A stretch of 16,271 bases of DNA, taken from NCBI GenBank assembly GCA_934085875.1, contig CAKOHQ010000029.1:1-16271 (forward strand), read 5' to 3'. Positions 1 to 7,098 of the stretch are shown here, one piece after another (positions within the stretch are counted from its first letter, which is position 1; the number at the start of each line of letters is the position of its first letter). Source of the stretch: an uncultured Bacilli bacterium. GTDB taxonomy: Bacteria > Bacillota_I > Bacilli_A > RF39 > UBA660. Under the pieces are notes generated by a model. It was not told the origin of the DNA, ran no database searches, and saw nothing but the letters and a program-made list of their open reading frames with translations. Position numbers and translations under genes: made by a program.

Positions 1-146
1 ACCATGCCGTGGGTCGTGATCTTCTTGCCCTTGAGCTGCGGGACAAGGTCGATGTAGCTGTCCGGATCCGGGAAGTCAGGGATGTCCTTCTCATAGCCGG
101 GCAGGATGTTCATGATGCGCCAGGCGCAGGGGCAGAATAACCAAGC
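1..146 (-). other. GC-rich foreign-looking segment with a partial minus-strand reading frame
   Basis: This end is visibly GC-rich while the rest of the window is strongly AT-rich. On the minus strand it is open to the window edge and uses almost only G/C-ending codons (ATC, CTG, GAC, AAG, CCG), the pattern of real coding DNA from a high-GC organism. The frame includes the stretches NILPGYEKDIPDFPDPDS and LKGKKITTHGMV. I do not recognise the family. The frame can be extended rightward to an ATG at 183, but that part is antisense to the phosphohexomutase end and is probably accidental. The compositional break falls near base 146, inside the phosphohexomutase frame, so this is most simply a chimeric assembly end or contaminant. 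A recent insertion of foreign DNA is the less likely alternative. Confidence 0.55.
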
Positions 147-271
147 GATGGGCTTTGGTAAGAGCAAGTAATACAGAACCATGTATTACGATGAGATTTG
201 AAGCTGAAACTCAGAATAGACTTGATGAAATTAAAAATGAGTTTGAATTATTAATTAACAAAAATATGTAA
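146..271 (+). pseudogene. 3' end of a phosphohexomutase (phosphoglucomutase/phosphomannomutase) gene, 5' part missing
   Basis: The last 40 codons before the TAA at 269-271 read WALVRASNTEPCITMRFEAE, then an amphipathic helix ending in NKNM. WxLVRxSNTEP followed by RFEAE is the phosphate-binding signature of domain 4 in the alpha-D-phosphohexomutase family, enzymes that interconvert hexose 1- and 6-phosphates for wall and surface sugar synthesis. Upstream of about 146 the frame enters GC-rich sequence that does not encode the expected preceding residues, and it stops at a TGA at 113-115. The gene is therefore cut, most likely by an assembly join rather than by decay, since the remaining codons look intact. 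Whether the substrate is glucose, mannose or glucosamine phosphate cannot be told from this fragment. Confidence 0.7.
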
Positions 272-308
272 AGTGTTTACGAAAGATATTTCTTTTCTTT
301 TTGTTAGA

Positions 309-317
309 TGATATAAT
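309..317 (+). promoter_or_regulatory. Extended -10 promoter of the small RNA
   Basis: TGA-TATAAT (TATAAT at 312-317) is an extended -10 element. The -35 region (around 289-294, TTTCTT) is weak. Transcription would start at about 324, directly at the first base-paired segment of the RNA described next. Confidence 0.6.
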
Positions 318-323
318 TAAAAT

Positions 324-470
324 ACCTAGAGGATTGGTATACTTCATAAAACCGACTAAGGTGTGATATTGGGAATCTAATTAAAATGTGGTGTTGAAAA
401 CTAGGCCATTAAGTGATCTAGGATCCTGAAGCATTTTATGTGATGCCCACCTGGCGAGAGCGGGTTTTTT
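324..470 (+). ncRNA. Structured small RNA upstream of tcdA, possibly 6S RNA
   Basis: A transcript of about 147 nt is bounded by an extended -10 promoter and a hairpin with a U-tract, and has no convincing ORF. CCTAGA at its predicted 5' end (325-330) can pair with TCTAGG (417-422), and GCAT (431-434) can pair with ATGC (443-446). Its sequence is less AT-biased than its surroundings, as expected for structured RNA. In Bacillus subtilis the 6S-1 RNA gene bsrA lies beside yrvM, the tcdA homologue, so position and size favour 6S RNA. I could not confirm the 6S fold with its central bubble. T-box, SRP, tmRNA, RNase P and the common riboswitch motifs that I know were not seen. The alternative is a cis-acting leader of tcdA. 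Confidence 0.5.
446..470 (+). terminator. Intrinsic terminator ending the small RNA
   Basis: ACC (449-451) pairs with GGT (463-465) and GC (454-455) with GC (460-461), closed by a GAGA tetraloop and followed by a T-run at 465-470. GTGAT (440-444) and ATCAC (471-475) could form an outer helix around the T-run. Confidence 0.55.
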
Positions 471-514
471 ATCACCTATACTGATTTCTGGGTTTTTATT
501 TTGGAGGAAAAAAG

Positions 515-1186
515 ATGTTTGATAGAATTGATTCTTTAATTGGTACAGAAAAATTTAAACAATTACAAAATATAAAAGTTTTAATTGTTGGATGTGGTGG
601 AGTAGGAGGTTATGCTCTTGAAACATTAGTTAGAAGTGGTGTACTTTATATTGACTTAATTGATTTTGATAAAATTGATGTTACTAATTTAAATAGACAA
701 ATAATAACTAATCAAAATAATATTGGTTGTAGTAAAGTAATAGAAGCTAAAAAAAGAGCTTTAAGTATTAATCCTAATCTAAATATGAATGTTTTTGAAA
801 TATTTTTGGATGAAAATAATATAGGTGATATTCTTTGTAACGATTATGATTACATAATAGATGCTTGTGATTCAGTTCCTACTAAGTTGGAATTGATGAA
901 AAATAGTGTAAATTATAAATATAAATTAATAAGTTGTATGGGAACTGCTAAAAAAATGGATCCAACGAAATTATCTATTACTACTTTGGATAAAACTAAT
1001 TATGATAAATTAGCTAAAGTATTGAGGAAAAAAGTTAAGAAATTAAATTTAAATAAAAAGATAACTGTTGTTTCAAGTACAGAAGAGGTTATGGAGTGTG
1101 ATATTTTAGGTAGTTTTATGATGGTTCCTGCAAGTGCTGGTATTTTATGTGCTAAATATGTTATTAGTGATAATTTGACAAAATAG
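515..1186 (+). CDS. tcdA: tRNA threonylcarbamoyladenosine dehydratase (TcdA/YrvM family)
   Basis: This 223-aa protein belongs to the ThiF/E1-like superfamily. TcdA uses ATP to cyclise t6A at position 37 of ANN-decoding tRNAs to ct6A. The nucleotide-binding loop GCGGVGG is at residues 27-33, followed by the acidic segment IDFDKIDVTNLNRQ (49-62), where the Asp binds ribose and the Asn/Arg contact phosphates. The YIIDACDS strand (113-120) is also typical. The family is usually about 250-270 aa, so this copy is slightly short at the C-terminus. The start is supported by TTGGAGG about 8 nt upstream. No strong separate promoter is seen (a TATACT at 477-482 lacks a -35), so it may be served by read-through from the small RNA. 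ThiF or MoeB are the alternatives; the lack of neighbouring thiamine or molybdopterin genes and the DFDKIDVTNLNRQ pattern favour TcdA. Confidence 0.88.
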   Translation: MFDRIDSLIGTEKFKQLQNIKVLIVGCGGVGGYALETLVRSGVLYIDLIDFDKIDVTNLNRQIITNQNNIGCSKVIEAKKRALSINPNLNMNVFEIFLDENNIGDILCNDYDYIIDACDSVPTKLELMKNSVNYKYKLISCMGTAKKMDPTKLSITTLDKTNYDKLAKVLRKKVKKLNLNKKITVVSSTEEVMECDILGSFMMVPASAGILCAKYVISDNLTK

Positions 1187-1244
1187 TGTAAATATGTTAC
1201 AATTTTATTGTCAATGGGGGTTGTACAGATATTATTAAGGCTTT

Positions 1245-1267
1245 AGTCTCCGTTGAGGAGTCTTTTT
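1245..1267 (+). terminator. Terminator after tcdA
   Basis: AGTCTCC (1245-1251) pairs with GGAGTCT (1257-1263) with one T-T mismatch and the loop GTTGA. A T-run follows (1262-1267). Confidence 0.75.
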
Positions 1268-1271
1268 CTAT

Positions 1272-1300
1272 TTGACAAATACAAATAAAAATGATAGAAT
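1272..1300 (+). promoter_or_regulatory. Strong sigma-A promoter of the first surface-protein gene
   Basis: A perfect -35 TTGACA (1272-1277), a 17-bp spacer and the -10 TAGAAT (1295-1300). It starts only 4 bp after the tcdA terminator T-run. Confidence 0.85.
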
Positions 1301-1353
1301 ACTAATCGACTTCAAGAAAAGTACAATGAATTCTTAGAAGGGGGAAATGAAAT

Positions 1354-2814
1354 ATGTACGAAGACACAAAAAATAATATTGATTGGAAGGGAATATTTTT
1401 AAAGGTTATTATTGCTTTTTTAATAGTTATGATTGGTGTTAAAGCTTATTCAACTTTTAAAGGAAGTAATAATCAAGACAGTAAAAAAAGCTCAACAACT
1501 AATGCTAATGTAATGGCAAAGAATTCTTCAACATTTACTGCTAATATTGAAAAATTAAGAAATGCGGGAGAAAAATATTTTAGTGACAACAAAGATAAAT
1601 TACCTAAATCTGAAGGAAATACTGTTATGGTTACTTTAAATGAATTAATAAAAGATAATAAAATAACAGAATTATCAGATGCTGATGGTAAGACTTGTGA
1701 TGGTGAAAGTAGTTATGTAACTGCTGTGTTAGAAGGTAATAAAACTAAAATTAAAGCAAATTTAGTTTGTGGTACAGCATCTAGTTATTCATTAACTTAT
1801 ATGGGGGAAAATGATAATGAATCTAATAATACTGTTATAGCTTCTAACAGTACATCAAGTAGTACATCAAGTTCTTCATCACAAAAAACAAATTATTCTA
1901 ATACTAATTGTGGTTCATCTTGTTCAACTCCAATAATTAACAATACAGTTAATCAAAAGGTAAGTATTAGTAATAACAAAAGTAAAGGTAGTTCATCAAA
2001 TAATTCATCAAATTCTAATAATTCTAGCAATTCAAATTATGTTCAAACTTATACTGTTAAGTTTAATAGTAATGGTGGAAATAGAATTTATGGTAATCAA
2101 TATGTTAAAGCATATGAAACAGCTACAAATCCTGGTAGTCCATCAAGAAGTGGATATAGATTTATTGGTTGGTATTTAAATGGTGTAGAATATAATTTTA
2201 GTACTCCAGTAACTAGTAATATAACTTTGTATGCTAGATATGAGAGTAAATCAAGTAGTCGTTATGATGATGATTACGACTATGATGATGATTATGATTA
2301 TGATTACGATGATGATTATGATTATAGTGGTAAAAGATATAGAACTGGTACTTATGAATCTTATGTTTATACTATGGGATGGTATGAATATGGTACTCAA
2401 TCTATAAACATAACTCATAATTTAAAAGTTCCATCTAAAATTAAGAGTAAGGTAAATGTTACAGATGTTAAAATTGATAACATAAAATATGTAAGAGCTT
2501 TAAACACTTATAGTGATGCTGTTAAATATAGAGATTTACATGGAAGTACATTCTACTATAAGTCAAATAATTGGGAAGCTAGAAATTTAGATGATCGTTA
2601 TTTGGCTACAATAACTAGAGATGCAGTTTCATTTGAGACTGATTATAGTTATGAAAATATTAGTTCAGCTTCACGTTATGGTATTCCTGTTACATGGAGA
2701 ACTAGTTATGTAAGTAATCAATGTCAAGATACTTTCAGAATTAATGGTGCTGATAATAAATGTAATTACGGTATTGTGTATAAAGTTACATGGAAATATA
2801 AATATAGAGTATAA
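1354..2814 (+). CDS. Membrane-anchored surface protein with Ser/Asn linker, InlB-type B-repeat and Asp/Tyr tract
   Basis: 486 aa. A single N-terminal membrane segment (about 14-31) with no signal-peptidase site anchors an extracytoplasmic chain. Residues about 63-140 form a compact module with two cysteines (115 and 139) that resembles the matching region of the next, convergent gene. Residues 150-228 are a Ser/Asn/Thr-rich linker. Residues about 232-298 are one Listeria-Bacteroides (InlB B, Flg_new) repeat, recognised by VKFNSNGG, GYRFIGWYLNG and ITLYARYE. Residues 303-325 are almost purely Asp and Tyr. The remaining C-terminal domain (about 330-486) has two cysteines and is not recognised. 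The start has the SD GAAGGGGGAAATG context. B-repeat proteins are usually adhesins or surface-exposed. The exact role is unknown, and the linker argues for reach through the cell envelope. Confidence 0.75.
   Translation: MYEDTKNNIDWKGIFLKVIIAFLIVMIGVKAYSTFKGSNNQDSKKSSTTNANVMAKNSSTFTANIEKLRNAGEKYFSDNKDKLPKSEGNTVMVTLNELIKDNKITELSDADGKTCDGESSYVTAVLEGNKTKIKANLVCGTASSYSLTYMGENDNESNNTVIASNSTSSSTSSSSSQKTNYSNTNCGSSCSTPIINNTVNQKVSISNNKSKGSSSNNSSNSNNSSNSNYVQTYTVKFNSNGGNRIYGNQYVKAYETATNPGSPSRSGYRFIGWYLNGVEYNFSTPVTSNITLYARYESKSSSRYDDDYDYDDDYDYDYDDDYDYSGKRYRTGTYESYVYTMGWYEYGTQSINITHNLKVPSKIKSKVNVTDVKIDNIKYVRALNTYSDAVKYRDLHGSTFYYKSNNWEARNLDDRYLATITRDAVSFETDYSYENISSASRYGIPVTWRTSYVSNQCQDTFRINGADNKCNYGIVYKVTWKYKYRV
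2264..2325 (+). repeat. Low-complexity GAT/TAT codon tract (Asp/Tyr repeat)
   Basis: Reiterated GATGAT and GATTAT units, with occasional GAC, TAC and GAAC-free runs, encode the acidic Asp/Tyr tract of the surface protein. The units are multiples of three, so slippage here would change protein length without a frameshift. Confidence 0.75.
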
Positions 2815-2842
2815 AAAAAATAATCAATCGATTATTTTTTTT
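2813..2842. terminator. Shared bidirectional terminator of two convergent genes
   Basis: AATAATC (2819-2825) pairs with GATTATT (2830-2836) around the loop AATC. An A-run on the left and a T-run on the right extend the stem and act as U-tracts for either strand. The two stop codons (2812-2814 plus, 2841-2843 minus) sit at the edges of the hairpin, leaving only 26 nt between genes. Confidence 0.85.
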
Positions 2843-3956
2843 AATATAATTTTTTTAATTCTTTACTCATTCCAGTAACAGCATATGGATTGTTTTCAGT
2901 ACCATCTCCTGTTACACTTGTGTTTTCACTTATGTTAATTACTAATCTAGCCATTGCTGTACTATTTGCAGATGTTTCATTAACTGATTTTGTTATTTGA
3001 TAAACATAATTTGTTTTTGCATTACTTGCTGTTATACTCCAATAAGTTGTTGGTAAATCTGCTAAATAATTATAATTTCCACAAGACAAATCATTTATTT
3101 TTTTACAATTTGAGTCTAAACTTGCTTGTATATATTCGTTTATTTGTATTAAACCTAAATATTGATCGTTTAATGTTTGGCTACATTCAATGCTTCCATC
3201 ATTAATTTCATCTTCTACATTTCTTTTTCCTATACATAAATTTGTTTTTTTAATATAACCTTTACCTTTATCAGATAATACTGTTTCATTATTGTATATT
3301 TCATCTAAATTTTCTTTTATTCTACTATTTATTCCATTCTTACTGTATTCATTAATTCCAGTTGAAGATCTAATTTCAGTATTATATCTATTATCCCATA
3401 CTATTGGGGTTCTTCTTTCTGCTTCTATTAATCTAATTGTGCCATCAGAATTTATTTTTATTATTCTCCATAATATTTGATCAAATATTAAATAATTATT
3501 GACTTTATCACCTTTGAAAATATATTCATTATTATTTTTATACAACCCATTACCACTTGTTACTTCATTTTTTAATAAAACTTCTTTAAGATTCTTTGTT
3601 TCGTAAGTTTCTGATTCACTTTCACAAGATATTTTAGGTGAATACATATAATAATTATTATTATTTTCGATTGTAATAGTTCCATTACAAGTTGTATTTT
3701 TTTCTAACATTTTACTTAATTCTTTGATAATACCTTTATTTACTAAATCATTTAGTGTAAGTGTATAAGTAACGTTGTCTGTTGGTAATTCATCTTTATG
3801 ATTTTCATAATAATTTTTAGTTTCATTTACTATTTTTGTTTCAAAATCCGACGGTTTGTATTTAGAAGTTTTTGTTGATATTAAAATTATTATTATAAAT
3901 AATAAAACAAATCCTCCTAGTACGATAAATATAATCTTTTTTAATTTTTCATCCAT
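2841..3956 (-). CDS. Membrane-anchored extracytoplasmic protein, DUF6273-like C-terminal domain
   Basis: 371 aa from the ATG at 3956, chosen because TAGGAGTG lies 7 nt upstream. An upstream ATG at 3989 would add 11 residues but falls before the predicted transcription start. One N-terminal membrane segment (about 8-27) is followed by a module (about 37-111) with cysteines at 90 and 111. It matches the first surface protein in KYY/NYY..NKDxLP/HKDELP, TLNDL, IKEL and TCxG. The C-terminal part (about 138-371) starts with YIFKGD and contains ILWRIIKINSDGTIRLI, the pattern of DUF6273-type domains found in many uncharacterised Bacillota surface proteins, plus further cysteines and SITASN-like strands. 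No catalytic motif is seen. Convergent with its partial paralogue and divergent from the ATPase operon. Function unknown. Confidence 0.72.
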   Translation of the reverse strand: MDEKLKKIIFIVLGGFVLLFIIIILISTKTSKYKPSDFETKIVNETKNYYENHKDELPTDNVTYTLTLNDLVNKGIIKELSKMLEKNTTCNGTITIENNNNYYMYSPKISCESESETYETKNLKEVLLKNEVTSGNGLYKNNNEYIFKGDKVNNYLIFDQILWRIIKINSDGTIRLIEAERRTPIVWDNRYNTEIRSSTGINEYSKNGINSRIKENLDEIYNNETVLSDKGKGYIKKTNLCIGKRNVEDEINDGSIECSQTLNDQYLGLIQINEYIQASLDSNCKKINDLSCGNYNYLADLPTTYWSITASNAKTNYVYQITKSVNETSANSTAMARLVINISENTSVTGDGTENNPYAVTGMSKELKKLY

Positions 3957-3975
3957 TTTATCACTCCTACATAAA

Positions 3976-4004
3976 AGTATATCATGCAATGATTTTTATT
4001 TCAA
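3976..4004 (-). promoter_or_regulatory. Promoter of the DUF6273-like surface gene
   Basis: Read on the minus strand: TTGAAA (3999-4004), a 17-bp spacer and TATACT (3976-3981). The transcript would start near 3969 and give a very short leader to the ATG at 3956. Confidence 0.78.
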
Positions 4005-4047
4005 TCATGTAAAAATATATTTTATCATTTGTTTTTTTGTTATGAAA

Positions 4048-4056
4048 TGATATAAT
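4048..4056 (+). promoter_or_regulatory. Extended -10 promoter of the ATPase-gmk-patatin operon
   Basis: TGA-TATAAT with TATAAT at 4051-4056. The -35 (about 4028-4033, TTTGTT) is poor, so the TG extension probably compensates. It diverges from the surface-gene promoter 44 bp away. Confidence 0.65.
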
Positions 4057-4081
4057 GATTACAAGTAAGTAGGTGTTAATG

Positions 4082-6400
4082 ATGATGAATAAGTTTAATG
4101 GTTTATCTGATAGTGAAGTGAACGATAGAATTAATAAAGGTTTAGTTAATTATGTTGATGAGCCAAAAACGAAAACTACAAAAGAAATAATTAAGTCTAA
4201 TGTTTTTACATATTTTAATTTTTTAAATATATTACTTGGAAGTTTAGTTATTATAAGTGGGATAATTTCAGGGAGATTTTTATATTCTTTAAAGAATTGT
4301 TTATTTGTTGGTGTTATATTTACTAATACTATTATAAGTATAGTAGAAGAGATATTAGCAAAGAAAACTATTGATAAGTTGAATGTTGTAACGGAAGCTA
4401 AAATTAAGACAATAAGGAATGGCAATCAAGTACTGTTATCAAGAGATGAATTAGTGTTGGATGATGTATGTATTTATGAAATTGGTAATCAAATTGTTAC
4501 TGATTCTGTTATATTAGATGGAAATATAGAGGTAAATGAATCTTTTATTACTGGTGAACAAAAAGTACTTAATAAAAATAAGAATGATAAAATAATAAGT
4601 GGATCATTTGTTGTTAGTGGTAAATGTATAGTTAAAGTAGAACATATTGGTAAGGATAATTATATTTCTAAAATAAGTAGTGAGGCCAAATATATTAAAG
4701 CAACTAATTCTGTTATTTATAATTCTTTTGATAAAATGTTAAAAGTATTGAGTATTTTGTTAATACCTATTGGAATATTATTTTTTATAAATCAAATGTA
4801 TATTACAACTGGAGATGTTTCTTTATCATTGATGAGTACCGTTAGCGCATTGATTGGAATGATTCCTGAGGGATTGGTATTGCTTACAAGTTCTGCAATG
4901 GCGGTAAGTGTTATAAGATTGAGAAAATATAATGTTTTAGTACAGGATTTATATTCAATTGAAAATCTTGCTAGAGTAGATGTAATATGTTTAGATAAAA
5001 CTGGAACTATTACTGAAGGAACAATGGAAGTAAAAGATGTAATTCCAATTAAAAATAATAATTTAGATAAAATAAAAGAAATATTGTCTAATTATGTAAA
5101 TGCTCTTGATGATTCGTCTGCTACATTTACTTCAATTCTAAATTATTTGGATAAAAAAGATAATTATCATGTTAAAGATGTATTGTCATTTTCTAGTATT
5201 AGAAAATATAGTGGAGTAGAATTTGATGAAGGAGTGTATTTTTTAGGAAGTCCTGATAATTTATGTAAAGAAAAAATAAAAGATATTTTAGAATATCAAG
5301 AAGATTATAGAGTTTTATTATTAGGTGAAGGTAAAAAATTGGACAATATTAGTAATATAAAACCTTTAGGATTTATATTGATACAAGATAAGATAAAAGA
5401 GAATGCAAATGTTACATTAGATTATTTTAAAGAGCAAGGTGTTGATATAAAGATTATTAGTGGTGATAATCCTATTACTGTTTCTAAAATAGCTAAAAGA
5501 GCTGGTATAGAAGATGTAAAAGAAATAGATTTATCTACAATTGAGGATGATGAAATTCCTAGTATTATTAGTCAATATAATATTATGGGAAGAGTTAAAC
5601 CTGATCAGAAGAAGAAAATAATTAATTGTTTAAAAGATCAAAATCATTTTGTTGCTATGACGGGTGATGGTGTTAATGATTGTTTGGCATTAAAAGAGGC
5701 GGATTGTTCAATAGCAATGGCAAATGGTAGTGAAGCAGCTAAGAATGTTAGTCAATTTGTACTTTTAGATTCTAAAATTGATAATTTACCTAAGATTTTA
5801 AAAGAAGGAAGAAGAAGTATAAATAATATAGAAAGAAGTTCATCATTGTTATTAAGTAAAACAATATTTACAATTCTTTTGATTCTTGCTTGTATATATT
5901 TAAGTACAGAATACTTTTTTATTCCAATACATTTAACTTTAATAACTTTTTTCACTATTGGTGTACCATCTTTTATTTTAGCATTAGAACCGAATAACGA
6001 ATTAGTCAAAGGAAACTTTCTTTTAAAAATATTTTTAAAGAGTTTGCCGAGTGCTTTAACTGTTGTATTTAATGTTATAATAATTAAATTATTTGAAATG
6101 GAATTTGGTTTAGATCCAGATTTATGTAGTACATTAACTGTATTTTTAACGGCTTCAACAGGTTTTATTTTCTTAAATAATTTGTGTAAACCATATAATA
6201 TATTAAGAGGTTGTTTGATGATAGTTTTATTACTAGATTTTAGTTATTGTGCTATTTATCAATATAGTTTCTTTAATATAAGTTATGTAAATAAAGATAC
6301 TATTTTGGTTTTTGTTGTATTATTTATTTGTAGTATATATATATTTGATAAATTAAAGGATTTATGTAATTATATTTTGAAAAAGACTAAAAATATTTAG
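4082..6400 (+). CDS. Cation-translocating P-type ATPase (CtpE/Exp7-like)
   Basis: About 772 aa, an integral membrane ATP-driven cation pump. Order seen: N-terminal cytoplasmic segment, two helices (about 45-90), actuator domain with VNESFITGEQ (TGE motif, about 152-161), helix pair with GMIPEGL (about 259-265, the cation-site PEG in M4), phosphorylation site CLDKTGTITEG (Asp about 305), nucleotide-binding domain, TGDGVND hinge motif (about 528-534), then six predicted helices to the C-terminus. The IPEGL plus YSIENLARVDVICLDKTGT context resembles mycobacterial CtpE and pneumococcal Exp7, implicated in calcium handling. The ion cannot be read from sequence alone. No heavy-metal CPC motif or N-terminal metal-binding domain is present. 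Three ATGs in a row (4079, 4082, 4085) and a GTG at 4073 leave the start ambiguous; AGTAGG (4068-4073) fits 4079 or 4082. First gene of an operon with gmk, 14 nt away. Confidence 0.88.
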   Translation: MMNKFNGLSDSEVNDRINKGLVNYVDEPKTKTTKEIIKSNVFTYFNFLNILLGSLVIISGIISGRFLYSLKNCLFVGVIFTNTIISIVEEILAKKTIDKLNVVTEAKIKTIRNGNQVLLSRDELVLDDVCIYEIGNQIVTDSVILDGNIEVNESFITGEQKVLNKNKNDKIISGSFVVSGKCIVKVEHIGKDNYISKISSEAKYIKATNSVIYNSFDKMLKVLSILLIPIGILFFINQMYITTGDVSLSLMSTVSALIGMIPEGLVLLTSSAMAVSVIRLRKYNVLVQDLYSIENLARVDVICLDKTGTITEGTMEVKDVIPIKNNNLDKIKEILSNYVNALDDSSATFTSILNYLDKKDNYHVKDVLSFSSIRKYSGVEFDEGVYFLGSPDNLCKEKIKDILEYQEDYRVLLLGEGKKLDNISNIKPLGFILIQDKIKENANVTLDYFKEQGVDIKIISGDNPITVSKIAKRAGIEDVKEIDLSTIEDDEIPSIISQYNIMGRVKPDQKKKIINCLKDQNHFVAMTGDGVNDCLALKEADCSIAMANGSEAAKNVSQFVLLDSKIDNLPKILKEGRRSINNIERSSSLLLSKTIFTILLILACIYLSTEYFFIPIHLTLITFFTIGVPSFILALEPNNELVKGNFLLKIFLKSLPSALTVVFNVIIIKLFEMEFGLDPDLCSTLTVFLTASTGFIFLNNLCKPYNILRGCLMIVLLLDFSYCAIYQYSFFNISYVNKDTILVFVVLFICSIYIFDKLKDLCNYILKKTKNI

Positions 6401-6414
6401 AAAGGGAAATAATA

Positions 6415-7095
6415 ATGATAAAGACTAATAACAATGGAGAATTAATTATAATATCTGGTACTACCTGTGCTGGGAAAGGGACTATAATAGAAAGATTGTT
6501 AAGTGAAAATGAGAATTTATGTTTGGCAACTTCATATACATCAAGACCAATAAGACCTAAAGAGGTTGATGGTAAAGATTATTATTTTGTAAGTAGAGAA
6601 GAATTTGAAAAAAAAATAAAAAATGGAGATTTTTTAGAATATGCTAAAGTAAGATATGGAGAATATTTTGGTACACCAAAGAATGAAGTAATTGAATTAT
6701 TAAATACAGGTAAAGATGTTATACTTGAGATTGATGTTCAAGGTGCTCAGTTAATAAAAGAAAAATTTCCTAGTACTTTGTTAATATTTATTTTAGCTCC
6801 ATCTATGCAAGAGGTAAAAAGAAGAATACTTAATAGAAGAACGGAAAATCAAGAACAAATTATAGATAGATTTAAAACTGCTTATAATGAAATAAATCAA
6901 ATTAATAAATATAATTATGTTGTTATTAATGATAATATTGATGAATGTGTTAGAAAGGTTGAGGCAATTATATTATCTAATAAGTGTCGTGTAGATAGAA
7001 TTGAAGAATTAAGTATTGAGAATAAAGAAGAATTTATGCATGAATTATTGATGGATAAAGATTTTATAAATTTAAATATAGATTATGGAGAATAA
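6415..7095 (+). CDS. gmk: Guanylate kinase
   Basis: 226 aa; phosphorylates GMP to GDP with ATP, essential for GTP supply. The P-loop is GTTCAGKGT (residues 15-23); most bacterial enzymes have GPSGxGKGT, so two to three loop positions differ while the Lys and Gly/Thr remain. The GMP-binding segment TSRPIRPKEVDGKDYYFV (42-59), FLEYAKVRYGEYFGTP, ILEIDVQGA and the arginine-rich lid KRRILNRRTE are all present. The enzyme is normally about 205 aa; the extra length is a roughly 25-residue acidic C-terminal tail plus a short N-terminal extension. The start follows AAAGGGAAAT. It lies 14 nt after the ATPase gene and 3 nt before the lipase gene, so the three are likely co-transcribed. In many Bacillota gmk sits with rpoZ and priA instead, so this context is unusual. 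Confidence 0.95.
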   Translation: MIKTNNNGELIIISGTTCAGKGTIIERLLSENENLCLATSYTSRPIRPKEVDGKDYYFVSREEFEKKIKNGDFLEYAKVRYGEYFGTPKNEVIELLNTGKDVILEIDVQGAQLIKEKFPSTLLIFILAPSMQEVKRRILNRRTENQEQIIDRFKTAYNEINQINKYNYVVINDNIDECVRKVEAIILSNKCRVDRIEELSIENKEEFMHELLMDKDFINLNIDYGE

Positions 7096-7098
7096 TAT

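Noticed and set aside
1..140. Plus-strand open frame (3-140) in the GC-rich end
   Set aside because: The minus strand frame has the stronger third-position GC bias. The plus frame has the Arg/Val/Ala composition of antisense to high-GC coding DNA.
1195..1239. 14-codon ORF after tcdA
   Set aside because: No SD, very short, and it ends before the tcdA terminator. It is better read as 3' UTR.
3800..3840. TTTTCATAATAATTTTT resembling the 11-bp operator motif
   Set aside because: It lies inside coding sequence for NYYENHKDEL, has only one good half-site and no promoter. It is useful only as a warning about chance matches.
2990..4050. Plus-strand reading frames opposite the DUF6273-like gene (2990-3205, 3292-3480, 3856-4050)
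   Set aside because: They are antisense to a well-supported gene with promoter, SD and terminator. They are Leu/Phe/Asn-rich, lack SD sites and show no family features.
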